DNA of 64,000 nucleotides, from positions 713,990-777,989 of the forward strand of contig RDEW01000025.1 of the NCBI GenBank assembly GCA_011109175.1, in the 5' to 3' direction. The DNA comes from Dicyema japonicum. Taxonomy: Eukaryota > Dicyemida > Rhombozoa > Dicyemidae. Made by a program: the position numbers and the translations under genes. How positions within the stretch are numbered: the first letter of the stretch is position 1; every line of letters begins with the position of its first letter. The notes below the pieces were generated by a model, which saw only the letters and a program-made list of their open reading frames with translations, did no database searches and was not told where the DNA came from. This document shows, in pieces, positions 1 through 10,800 of this stretch.

Positions 1-400
1 CAATCCACTTTCTTCTGTGAGTGAGACTGCTTCTGATGTCGAAACTGCTTCTTGCTGCAATGATGATATCGTCAGCATAAAAGCAGTAGGAAGTCCTCGT
101 TAATGTCTGCTGGCAGGTCGTGGAAGAAAAGATTGAATAGAGTGGGGGCAAAGGCGAACCTTGGGGCACTCCGTTTGGTAGTAAACGTGATCTGAGGTAA
201 CCACAGATGACCTTCCCACGTCCTTCAGAAAAAATTGGCCAGCCATAGTTTCAAGTTAAGGCGAATTTTTGAATCAAAGATTTTTCCAATTAATGTTTCC
301 TCGGTACCGAGTCAAACGCCTTGTTGATGTCAATCGAGACCATTGTTGTCCACATGTGTTTTGTGTAGTATGTAGTGTTTTGTTCCATCCAAAATGAACT
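1..400 (-). mobile_element. LINE reverse transcriptase remnant (YADD type)
   Basis: Read on the minus strand this gives, across two frameshifts, a GVPQGSPL motif, then TLFNLFFHDLP, then the catalytic FYADDIIIAARSS motif. Those are the RT palm motifs of non-LTR retrotransposons of the jockey/CR1 style. The frameshifts and a stop show it is dead. The element continues beyond the left edge of the window. A related copy lies at 49750-50830 on the same strand. The exact clade cannot be fixed by eye. Confidence 0.8.
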
Positions 401-576
401 GTGAAAGCGTTGATAAGAAAGTCGTGGTTGATTTTCCTTATTTAGATAGTTTTTTTTTACAGGTCAATAGACTTTCAATTATGATCAACTCTCTTTTATT
501 AAATAATAATCTTACAATAGTAAAAATAATTAAATATAATATATAATTAAAATTTGAATTTTATTATTTTGTCGTA

Positions 577-3437
577 ATGTCTTTAGTTAACAACGTTAAT
601 GAGAATGGACAAGTAAAATGTATAGTTTGTCATCGAGGTGTTAAAAAGTGTAAATTTTCTCTTGCAATGAACGGATCTGTTCAACACATTTGCAGCCGTG
701 ACTGTCTTTCTTCATTCGTCAGTCTCCGAATTTTATCTAGACTCTGAAAATAAAATTTCAAGCTCTCAATGTGAACTCTGTGGACAACCAATATTTAAAA
801 ATGAACACAAATGGCATTTTATGGGTTTTTGTAGTCAGACATGTCTCATATCATATCAACAAAAGTGTACGGCCGCCCAGTGTTTTTTGTGTGGTGGAAC
901 TGCGGAAGGAGCTTCTCAGAATTTGATAATTTCATTCAGAGCGGGCGAATCCCTATCTGATCGTCTATTCTGTCGATTTTGTTCAAACACGTGTTTACAT
1001 GCATTTGGTGAGCAGTCATTCATTTGTCGAAGATGTCACCGGCCAATACCTATGGAAATGATATCAACGGAGACTGACGTATTTGCAGACATTGTGGATA
1101 ATAATGGACTTAGTTATTTTTGTTCCCTTGAATGTTTTTCCTCCATCAGAGTCTGCAGTAATGATGCTGACATGTCTGAGAGAAGAGTTCAACGTTCTTT
1201 GGATGTTGTCGTTAAACGAAAGGCCCATTGTTCTATTTGCGGTAAACATGACTTCCCTCATCATGAAGTGAGTGTTGATGATAAGGTATTTGATTATCAT
1301 ATGGTAGATGCATTCTATATGTTCTGATGAGTGTTTTGATAAATTTAGACTACAAAATGTTGGTGCTAACGTGCACATGTGTGATCAATGTTCTACCTTG
1401 TGTGACTCTAGTAAACATTCAAACACTTTGTCTGCACATTTTGGCAGTAAAGATCACTTTTTCTGTGCAGAGCAATGCTTTATTCTATTTAAGGCAACCA
1501 GTCGTTCTTTCTCTTACTGTTTTCGGTAATTTTTATTATTTTATATGGGTGTTCCTCCAAAAGGGGAAAATATGGAATTCTTTATTTTAATTTTGGTGAT
1601 TCTAATATGAAATTATTCTGTAAACCTGATTGTTTGATAGATTATTGGCTGGAAATGTTTGAGGAAATAAATGTGAATTGTGATTGGTGTCAAAACAAAC
1701 TAACAACCCTAAATATTGTTCAGTAAGCAGTATTGGGAGTGTAAAATTATTTTGTGACCATTCATGTCTAGAAGAATACTTTGAAAACGGAGTAACTGAG
1801 AAACATCTAAAAAAATATAGAATAGAGGAGAATAAATGCAGTACTATAACATATTATATATTAGTAAATATGGATAGAGATGACATTTCTATTAGATATA
1901 AAAGGATAAACAAGACCGTTGACGGTTATATGCTTATATATTATTAGAATCATCAACCTGTTCTTATGAGTCATTCTCTGATTTAGATAATTCGGATCCA
2001 ATTAAACGGAAAAGACCATTAATGTCTGATTTAGCAGTCACATGTCGTCCTTGTATGGCTGAAAAGTCAATAACTGCTCTCCCAATTGTTGAAAATGTGC
2101 GTTGTCAGACTGGTTATTATTTGTATCAAATCTAGATGAAATTATTGATAGTAAAATGAGACGCATTATTCCACTCCCTCTTCCATATCTTTGTCCAATA
2201 CCCAGTGCCTCATATAAAGTTCCATTACCTGTGCTAAATGTACTCCCTGTACCAGTTCCTGTGCCCATCCCAATAAAATTGCCGAGTCATAAGGCTGTCA
2301 AAGATTTTAATAATATTTTTAAGGTTTATGGTTATTAATGTTATTCTAGGACTCTGCTGATAGAATCCCCCAGGATTCGTACGAAAGCTCATTAATAACA
2401 ATGTCATCCCTCCTATCATATAGTTATTGTTATTATAATCATTAGAATATAATGATGTAAACGATTGTAACGTGCAACAAGTAGTAATACATAAAGTTAA
2501 TAATGCATTGGATGATGAATGGTCGTTTAAGTTTACGTATGGAGTCAAATCATGGGATCATTGGATGTCCACTAGCTCTGAAAAGTCGATTTATTTGCTT
2601 ATATTGAAGGAAAGGTGATCTAGTCAACTTTACTACTCATGAATTGTCCATTCTTCTTTCTCATTTTGTTTTTCAAGTTCGCAAGATTAATGGAGATAAA
2701 TATGCGCCTGATAGTCTCTACTATCTCTGTCTTGGTTATCTTGTTTTACTATTGTAGGTATTCAGGCATATTTGTATGTTATGAAGAGAACTGAGGACAT
2801 TTTCTCTGGATTTGGGGATTTTAGAGAGTTCACTGATAGATTAGACTCAATATTATCCTGCTGGAAACCACGAGTTAATGATTCGGGTACTATATTACTT
2901 ATATTTAGGACTTTTACTGTGTAGGGTTGAAGAGGAACATTTATGGGAATGTAAACAATTAGGGTCATATTCTGCCTATGTATTACTCAATACACTTGTC
3001 TATTTTAATACCAAATACTTTCTGTTGAAAACATCAGAGGATCATTATAATCTACGATCATCCAATATTGTCAAACATTCCAAACGAACATTTAATGATG
3101 CTCGTTCTACGTTTCTGAAATATTATGATCATAATTTTCGTTCTGGAATTACTCGTGAACAACCTGAAAATATTGATAATCCAATGCGATGTCCTGTTAG
3201 GCTCTTTGAGTTTTATTTATTAAAATGGTATCTCATTATTATTATTCTAGTCCTGAGTCTGTCAAAAATAAACAGGAAGCATTCTATTTGTGTCCTGAAA
3301 GTTGTGTTCTCCCTGATAGTCCTTATTGGTTTTCTGGGGATCCACTACCACTAGATGAGATTAAGAAAATGCTCAATAGAATTTTTATTGTAAAGGAGAT
3401 ACAGGAGGCGTATATTACTAGTCAAAATATTTACTAG
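577..3437 (+). CDS. ZMYM2/3/4-type MYM zinc-finger protein with Crypton-derived C-terminal domain
   Basis: A nuclear zinc-finger protein; vertebrate ZMYM2/3/4 act in chromatin corepressor complexes. The N-terminal half holds serial MYM/TRASH fingers with CxxC pairs followed by FCxxxC pairs (for example CELCGQPIF, FCSQTC, CSICGK, ICSDECF, LFCKPDC, LFCDHSC). At about 2160-2320 comes a proline-valine run (VPVPVPIPI) like that of ZMYM2. The C-terminal third matches the DUF3504 domain: YAPDSLYYLCLG, RVEEEHLWECKQLGS, LLNTLVYFNTKYF and a terminal block with CPES..PDSPYW. The start ATG at 577 begins the first finger. Exons are joined across micro-introns, among them 1286-1307 (22 nt), 2113-2135 (23 nt) and 2324-2349 (26 nt). 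Estimated length is about 850 residues, shorter than human ZMYM2. Not every junction was solved (1510-1570 and 2630-2880 remain unclear). Which ZMYM paralogue it is cannot be told. Confidence 0.88.
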
Positions 3438-3499
3438 ATACGTTATTCTTTATAAATAATGCCTTATTAGTTCATTTTTTATAGTTTGCTTATTTAAAT

Positions 3500-4500
3500 A
3501 TTTTTACTATTATCCCCGACAAGTTGGAAACACCACATAAAACGCCATAGTTCGCTGTTAAGATTCCTCAGAGAAATCAGCGACAATGATTTATATTCGA
3601 TGTGCAAATCCAAGTCCCTTAAAAGATACATTATTGAGGGAGAAGTGGGGACTGTTGGGATATATTATCAGAATGGATCAACGTTACCTGTTAACAATGC
3701 TATGAAAGCATACTTTGAGTGCACTAGAGCACAAACTAGATTCACACTACTAGCTAAAATCCAAGAAGAACTGAGAAATACATAAATGAAGCAGAAGATT
3801 TAGATGCACTCCGAAAGACGTACTTCGAGTGGCGTCTCACTGAAAAATTGTCTGTGATGCTGTAAAAACGATGAGAAGATCATTACTCTTTAATTTGCGT
3901 ATGTGAATAATAGTTATCTGCTATTCGTCAACTGTTAAGATTTTTATTGATGTCGGTTTCTTTTAGGCTAAATAAGTATATCCTACAAATTTTATAATTA
4001 TTATTCTGGTATGCTGAGGATAACTAGAAGCAGGAGGATGGCTAACCTAAAGAGCTTGTTACAAGACATACCTCAGAAAAATACTATGAAATACCTTGGC
4101 CTCTTAATTGACGAGGGAGGTAATTTTATGGAACATGCTAAGATACGAAAGAAAAAAGCTACGAACGCTCTTTACTGCGTTAGAAAATTAAAGCTCGAGC
4201 CTGAGACCTTTGTTAATGTCTTCAACACTGCGATACTACCTGTAATGTTATACGGATTAGAAGGATGGTACGATTCGAAAAAAATAGACTTTATCCTCAA
4301 AAAAAATTTGAGAAAACGCGAAATTTTGCTCTAAAGCTTGCTTACGAGATAAGTCCTTGCATGCCAATTCCCCTATGGTTGGAAGGAAAAATGTGCAAAG
4401 TTGGCTATCGAAAATCTTACTATCGAAAATCTTATTCGAGGTTTCAAAAATCGCACTAAAGTATCTGACACATATCTTCAGAGATGACCTTGTGTTTACG
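3500..4500 (+). mobile_element. LINE RT C-terminal fragment
   Basis: At 4086-4260 the + strand reads MKYLGLLIDEGG, then KATNALYCVRKL and FNTAILPVMLYGLEGW. These are the segments downstream of the palm in non-LTR retrotransposon reverse transcriptases (KYLG motif, then the thumb and the conserved YGxExW). Beyond 4330 the frame shifts but goes on (SPCMPIPLWLEGK, then CAKLAIENLTIENLIRGF in another frame). The upstream part, 3500-4000, is too decayed to assign. A short direct duplication of about 15 bases (TATCGAAAATCTTA) sits at 4403-4433. Confidence 0.75.
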
Positions 4501-4559
4501 GATTTTTTGGGGAGACTGTCGGGGTAAAAGTCGGTTGGTATGCCCTACCGTTTCATACT

Positions 4560-5086
4560 ACTTTCCCCATCACTTAATTTACAGTGCTTTTTCTTTTATA
4601 ATAACTTACTACTTATTAGCACTTTCACGATGCCATGGGTCATGATAAAGCTTGTGCAGCACAGGAAACAATAAGAGTTATTAATTTCTTCTATTTCCCT
4701 CTGTCCTGGGCAACGTCCGTAAGGCGTCAAAATCGTCCCCGTCTTTTAATTGTTTCCCCAATCTCCGAAGGTCTATCCAGCGTAACGCGGAGAGTATTTC
4801 TCGGGCGCCCCCTGAAACGAGGTCCGTCAGCTTCGAAATAGTCCTCCATGGCAGTATTTGCTGGTACCTCCAAATCCATTTTATAATTTTGGAGTTATAT
4901 TTAAAATTAATTTGAATATTAAGTTAAGTGAGTTTTTCTATTAATTTTATTTTTTTATTTTTGCCATATTTCTATTAATTTTATATTTGCCATAATTTAT
5001 TTTTTATATTTGCGTTAATTGTGAACTAGTAGTTAATTATCAATATATTTTCGTTGATTGGGGATGCTATAATGATATGTAGTTGA
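4560..5086. other. Unassigned repeat-like and AT-rich stretch
   Basis: The segment 4630-4860 is GC-richer than its surroundings and looks like decayed transposon sequence, but no motif on either strand could be recognised. From 4870 to 5080 it is AT-rich and no coding signal is seen. Confidence 0.4.
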
Positions 5087-5560
5087 CCAATTAGTCGAGT
5101 GGTTAATTGGTCTGAAGATTAAAGAGGTGACGTACCTCTATTTTTATTTATTAACCCCAAGCATACAATATTTGGTAAGCCCAGCACGAAAATTCACAAC
5201 TAATTAATCCATGAAGGAATCCAAGGAAGAACACCTGTTTGTGCCTACTAAATCCATCCTCCAAAAGTCCATTACAGGCCTCCGCTTTTGAAGAAAGGTG
5301 GAGGAAATAAATCAGTCCTCTTCTATTTTCATCACACGTCCTACCGTCGTTGACATCAATTCATCCTTCAGAGGAAGAGTTTTCATAATGGTAATCTTCA
5401 CCAGTGGTGTTAATCAGGGAGAAGGTAGGAAGATCTCTATCGACGTACCTCTATTACACAGAATGTCTAGTTAAATTTATAATTGATGAAAGCCCTTGTT
5501 TTCCTTATTATCATGAGCATGAACAAGAAGATTCAGGAGACATTAGAAACCAGAAGTTCT
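5087..5560 (+). repeat. SINE-like repeat (family E), interrupted by another SINE
   Basis: The head GAGTGGTTAATTGGTCTGAA followed by GAGGTGACGTACCTC resembles a tRNA A-box region. It resumes after the insertion at 5142-5441 with ATTACACAGAATGTCTAG and TGATGAAAGCCCTTG. The same order of segments is found uninterrupted at 14205-14320, which shows that the two halves once adjoined. The 3' end is not clear. Confidence 0.65.
5142..5441 (-). repeat. SINE family C copy, reverse orientation, nested with 13-base target duplication
   Basis: The element reads right to left and ends at its 3' side in GGGGTTAATAAATAAAA. It is flanked by perfect copies of GACGTACCTCTAT at 5129-5141 and 5442-5454. Its body, which includes TGACGTGTGATGAAAA in a variant form (reverse ATTTTCATCACACGTCCTAC), matches the copies at 14600-15075 (-) and 17165-17445 (+). 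A target duplication plus an A-rich 3' end are the marks of LINE-driven insertion. Confidence 0.85.
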
Positions 5561-5800
5561 GAACAAAGGAAGCGTCAGCTGCACGTAGGCTAGAACCTCA
5601 TCCAGCACAAATTGAGAAAACTTGGAAGATCATCTGAAGCTGCCATATAGTTAATATGGTTTTATATGCTAATAATAATTAATCTTATGATTTTGGTTCG
5701 ATTTATTGAATTTTGATGACATCCGACTATAGTCAATACATATAATATCTATCGTGTTCAAAGCAGGAGAATGTTCAAAGTAGTCATCTCAAGTATTTTA
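5560..5800. other. Intergenic, nothing recognised
   Basis: An AT-rich stretch upstream of the nicotinic receptor start. No ORF, repeat or motif was recognised; it presumably holds the receptor promoter. Confidence 0.4.
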
Positions 5801-5801
5801 C

Positions 5802-7557
5802 ATGTTTAACATAATAATAGTTATATTCATCCAAATTTGTAAAAATATGGTTGAGAATGAATTATTTGACCATTTAATGATTACCAGCAGTTATAATAGG
5901 AATGCTAGACCATTGGAAAATAATTCATTCATAAAACCAGTGGATGTAGAGCTTGGAGTTCAATTAGTCCAAATCACTGATGTGGTTGATCATTCAAAAT
6001 ATATTTAGGACGAAAAAAAACAAATCCTTACTTCCACTTTACGAATATATCATGTTGTAATATTAAATAACTTTAAAGCGTTGGAAGGATGAAAGACTTG
6101 TTTGGGATCCTAAAATGTATGACAACATCAAACTTATGCACATTCCTTCTCGTCTTGTGTGGGTCCCTGATATTGGACTATACAACAAGTATTATATTGT
6201 AAATCATTTAGTGCTGACGGAAACTACGAAATCCCTTTAAAGACAAATACATTAGTATTTTTCAACGGAACAATAATTTGGGAACCGGCTGCAATTTATA
6301 AAAGCTCGTGCCCTATAAATGTTGAATTCTTTCCATTCGACATTCAAGAGTGTTATTGGAAATTTGGTTCTTGGACATATGATGGATCGAAGATCAATTT
6401 AATTCACTATTCTTATCACGATCAAAAAGAAACTGAAGGAGTCATAAAAAATGGAATTGATTTGAGTAATTTTTATCCAAATATTGAGTGGGAAGTTTTG
6501 TCAGTCACTGCTGAGAAAAAAGTAAAATTCTATGAATGTTGTATTGAGCCATATATAGACATATTCTTCTATATCACTATAAGAAGGAAAACAGTCTTCT
6601 ATTTAGTTAATTTTCTGTTTCCCTGTGTTTGCATTTCCTTCCTGACTATACTTGTTTTCTATCTCCCTGCTGGTTCAGGGGAGAAAATTACCCTTTGTAT
6701 TTCAATTCTCTTATCTCTGGCTGTTTTTATTCTCCTGTTGGCAGACATTGTACCTCCCACTTCTCTTGTTATTCCTTTGATTGGTAAATATCTTTTATTT
6801 ACCATTATTTTGGTTACCTTCTCTGTTATTTTAACTGTAATTGTACTCAATGTACACTTTCGGTCGTGTTCTACCAATAGAATGTCTGTTTGGGTAAAAT
6901 TACTTTTCCTTTGGGTTCTTCCATCTCTCTTGGGTATGCACAAACTTTATGGTTCATTCGATTCAGACAACACCAACAGAGGATTTGTCAGATTTCTTTA
7001 TGCTTTTCAAGAAAAAAGAAAAAAATTAAAAATTTATATTAAAAAAAGCTTCAAAAATTTAAAAATATGGTTATTCGGAAGAAAAGTGAGAGAAAACGTA
7101 GAAATCCAAGAATGTACTCCAATGACTATTAGCAATGAAACAGAGGTTTCCCTAAACTTGAATAGAGACTACGTTGCTGACCTTACAGTGTGCACACAAC
7201 AAAAGATTTTCCAGAGAAACCGATATTCTGAATCAATAAGAAGATCGATCTGTTACGAAAATCAAATCAAAGAAGTGGAAGAAAAGGAAAAAAGCAAAAT
7301 AATGGGAAATCTATTCAGTCAGTCTGTGCAGAGTTGTATTGAGGCAGTTAAGTTTATAGCTGACATTATGAGGGAAGAAGCTACGAAAAGTTCAGTACGC
7401 TTTAATTTAATCATAGTCTATGGCTGACTGGCAGTTCGTTGCAATGGTTCTGGATAGACTTTTCCTTTGGATTTTCTTTATAGCTATTCTCATTGGGTTT
7501 TACTCAATTGTACTAACAGCACCGACTCTTGCTGATAAAAGACCTGCAATTGCCTAA
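5802..7557 (+). CDS. Nicotinic acetylcholine receptor alpha-type subunit
   Basis: A pentameric Cys-loop cation channel subunit of the plasma membrane. The start at 5802 gives a hydrophobic signal peptide (FNIIIVIFIQIC). The extracellular domain has ENNSFIKPVDVELGVQL, a loop A-like VWVPDIGLYN, and the Cys-loop (C, 13 residues PINVEFFPFDIQE.., C). A loop C vicinal pair, FYECCIEPY, is the mark of an alpha subunit. M1 follows after YITIRRKTVFYLVNF, M2 is EKITLCISILLSLAVFILL with the cation-channel Glu before it, and M3 follows PPTS. A long cytoplasmic loop leads to M4 (DWQFVAMVLDRLFLWIFF). The frame is restored by introns at 5985-6008 (24 nt), 6054-6078 (25), 6189-6211 (23) and 7395-7416 (22). 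Estimated length is about 550 residues. Ligand specificity is inferred from the family only. Confidence 0.95.
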
Positions 7558-7867
7558 AAGCTTACTAAATTCATTTTAACCAAATAAATTAGTTGTTTTT
7601 ATTATAAACACGTGGGATTAAGAAAACAAGTAAAGTCTTTTAGTTAAGAGCTCAGGATTAGATAGACGTTCCCTCTGATCACTGCCATTTCGAGCATATG
7701 CCTCAACCAGAGTCCTTCGCGGGGCTCTCATTCATCCGATAATAGAGAGAAATACGTCCGTCTTCTCTCCCACGACCCCAGAAGTCTCCATCGTAATAGG
7801 AATGAAATGGTAGTTATTCCTGAGTGATTAGTAATATTTATAAAATTATTGTTTCCAAGACAACATA

Positions 7868-10800
7868 ATGGGTACCAATCGAAATAAAGAAAATGCAATA
7901 TGGAGACCAATGATTATATTTATTTCGCCTAATAGAATGGAAAATAATCATTTGATTAAACAACTTTGCTTTACCATTAACAATAAACGCAGAAAATTAT
8001 TCACCGCCATAACTAGAGAAGAAATATTGAAAAATGTATTTTATATATTTAAACAAAGAATAAAATAAACGATAAGCCAACCAAAGACAACCCAAATAAT
8101 GAAGTGACCGCTGAAATGTTGGCTTCCATGATTGCTTCATTCGTTAGCGAAATTGAAATACAATCAAAGGATAAAAACACTTTAGATAAAAAAGTAGTTG
8201 GCTGTAATGAAGCAGGTCACCCAAAAAGGACCCACTAAAGGAAAAGGTTCTGCAAAAAAGGGAGGTAGTAAGAATATTGAATCTCCATCTCCCAAAACAG
8301 GGACTACTTTAAAAAAGCGTGGCGAAGAAGGATTTGAAACCAAGACAGTTGGTATTAAGTTGATAAATACAAGATGATGAGCCTGAAGGTGGCCCAAGTC
8401 ATTACATAATTGTGCAAGGAATCGAGAATATTGAGGTTATTCAATGTTTGTTCGAATTGGGATTGTCCGTTGATCTTATATTAAAATTATCCCCTGAATC
8501 ACAAAATTTGGCAGATCAAATCATTGCCTTGGCTACAAAATTCACAAATCCACCGCCCCCAGAAATAATTGAGAATGAGAATAGTTCATCCTGAACAACT
8601 ATTGGGAGGAAATTAAAAACATTTTTTATAAAAATGAGTTCGATTCGCTCACAAAAAATACACTGCAAATTGACTATATCATAAATAATGATTTATTCGA
8701 AGATGAAACAGATTTGAAGGTTTTCCCGCCTATTATTTCAGGAAATATTTAATAACGTCTTTGATAACATTGCGAATATAATATATAAAGTGATAGATTT
8801 GGAATCAGAACATAAACATTATTTGGATAATATTACAGTTACTAATGTTGAAGGTTTTATTATTCGGTGAATATAGAACAAAATATAAATGATAACTTTT
8901 ATATGTACCACCAAATGCTTTCATCTCTCCCCATAGAATGTGTTTCGATTCCCTTTATGGTCCACTGTATTGTAGAACAGGTTATTTTTTGATTAATAAA
9001 GGTTGTTTTGAGTTCAGAGAATTCTCTCTCTCCCGAGGAAATGTACATAAATAAACGCGGGAATAAACTATTTTCTATGGAGACTGCAAATATAATCCAA
9101 GACTTGACCAAAAAGTTAGGACTGAGTAGAAATGAAATTGAGGTTTGATTATGCCATATTCTGATGTTACAAAGTCAAATTTTGCCGGAAAAAAAATTTG
9201 AAAGGCCATCATTAAATTCACCAGAAATTATTAACTTTGGAGATGACTCTAAATTGAGATTTTATCATTTAAAGGACGTTGACGTGGAAGAGATCCGACA
9301 CGCAGAATTATACATGTTATCTTTATTACCTGAATGTCGCTCTTTGAATTCAAACTTAAGTGACATTCCACCAAATGTCCTTAACAAAACTCAGGAACTT
9401 TTTAAAATTCTAAAAAATAAGAATATTAATTTTTCAGGTTTAATACTAATTTATCGTAGAATCCGATAGAATACTTAAATCCTTAATGTTTGAATCAATG
9501 AACCTTTCATCTGTCGATTACTCTGGATGTTTAATCAAAATATCTGAGGAAGGTTTCAAAAATCATATACCTTGGGATTTCCCGTTTTATAATACTCTTT
9601 CTGAGAAAAATATAGAATTTGAAAGGAAGAACTCAAGTTTGTCTAAAATTTATTTTCTCAGCTGTAAAGTTTAAAGAATGTTCTCCACAGTGCGATCGAT
9701 TGGATTTAATTGAGAAATATAGAAAACGATCTCTTACTTCTCTGAATTGTGAAGAGTATTATAACAAGGACAGTTTAATGCAGGTTGAACTATATAAATA
9801 TAAAAATTAGATTTTTAGCAAACTGGTTCATGTAATGCCTGAAATTGATATACTAACGTGTCAAAGAGATGGTAGTACATTGTTGGTCTTCAGTGCTCCA
9901 TGCAACCATGAAATGTTATCTCACGATTCTTGGAATTACTGGCTACACTCTAAAGTGGGACTACGGTTGTACAATTATAATCAATGTAAGGAATTATTCG
10001 GATTATGTGTCTGAAGAAATAGCCAAGTGGACTGAGGAGCACAAACATAGACAGATAAACACACAAAATGCAAAAATATCACATGATGTGTCAGATAACA
10101 CAAAATGTATATAATTTTGTAAAATATTAAGTTTTGCAAAAAACTAGCGATGATTTCATAACAGAATCATACATTGCACCAGACTCACTTAAGGCCTTAT
10201 CTCAAGAACCAAAAGTCTGCCAAAGTCCCAAGTCCAAAAAAGGGCAAAAAGTAAAATAGTTATAATGTTTAGTCCCAAATAACAAAACGTGTTAGCAACG
10301 AGAGCAGTCAAACTCCTGTTAAAGAAATATGTAAAATTTTATCTGATAGCGAAATAACTAAAAAATGTATAAATAATATTAATGCATAGTTCAATGGCTA
10401 TGACTTTGGTAATCACTTAATCAATGTGAATGTTTCACTTAAAAAGTGGTACCCCGTTGAAGCAGGGATTTTAAAAATTATGGTTGAAGAGCATTTGATG
10501 GGTTAAAATTTATATCAAACATAATAGGAGATAAACACATTAATGTAACTGTCAATGTTAACGATATCACATTTATTGTAAATAATAAAATTTTAAAAAA
10601 TTTGGAATCACAGGATAATTATCAAAGATGTTGTACTATTTTGCTAGGAAACGGATTTAACTGTGCTGTTGAATTTACCAATGCTGACGGTTCACTAAAT
10701 TACTAATCTATAGATGATTTTGAGAAAATTGCAGTTGATGAAACAAATAATCCCTCAGAATCGGCTTCAAATGTATTATAATGTTCTAATAAAGGAATCA

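Noticed and set aside
1064-1378. Long minus-strand frame inside the ZMYM gene
   Set aside because: It is antisense to clear MYM finger exons and has no family features.
2234-2548. Minus-strand ORFs over 2038-2548, including a Gly/Thr-rich one
   Set aside because: The Gly-Thr repeat is only the antisense of the VPVPVP coding run of ZMYM.
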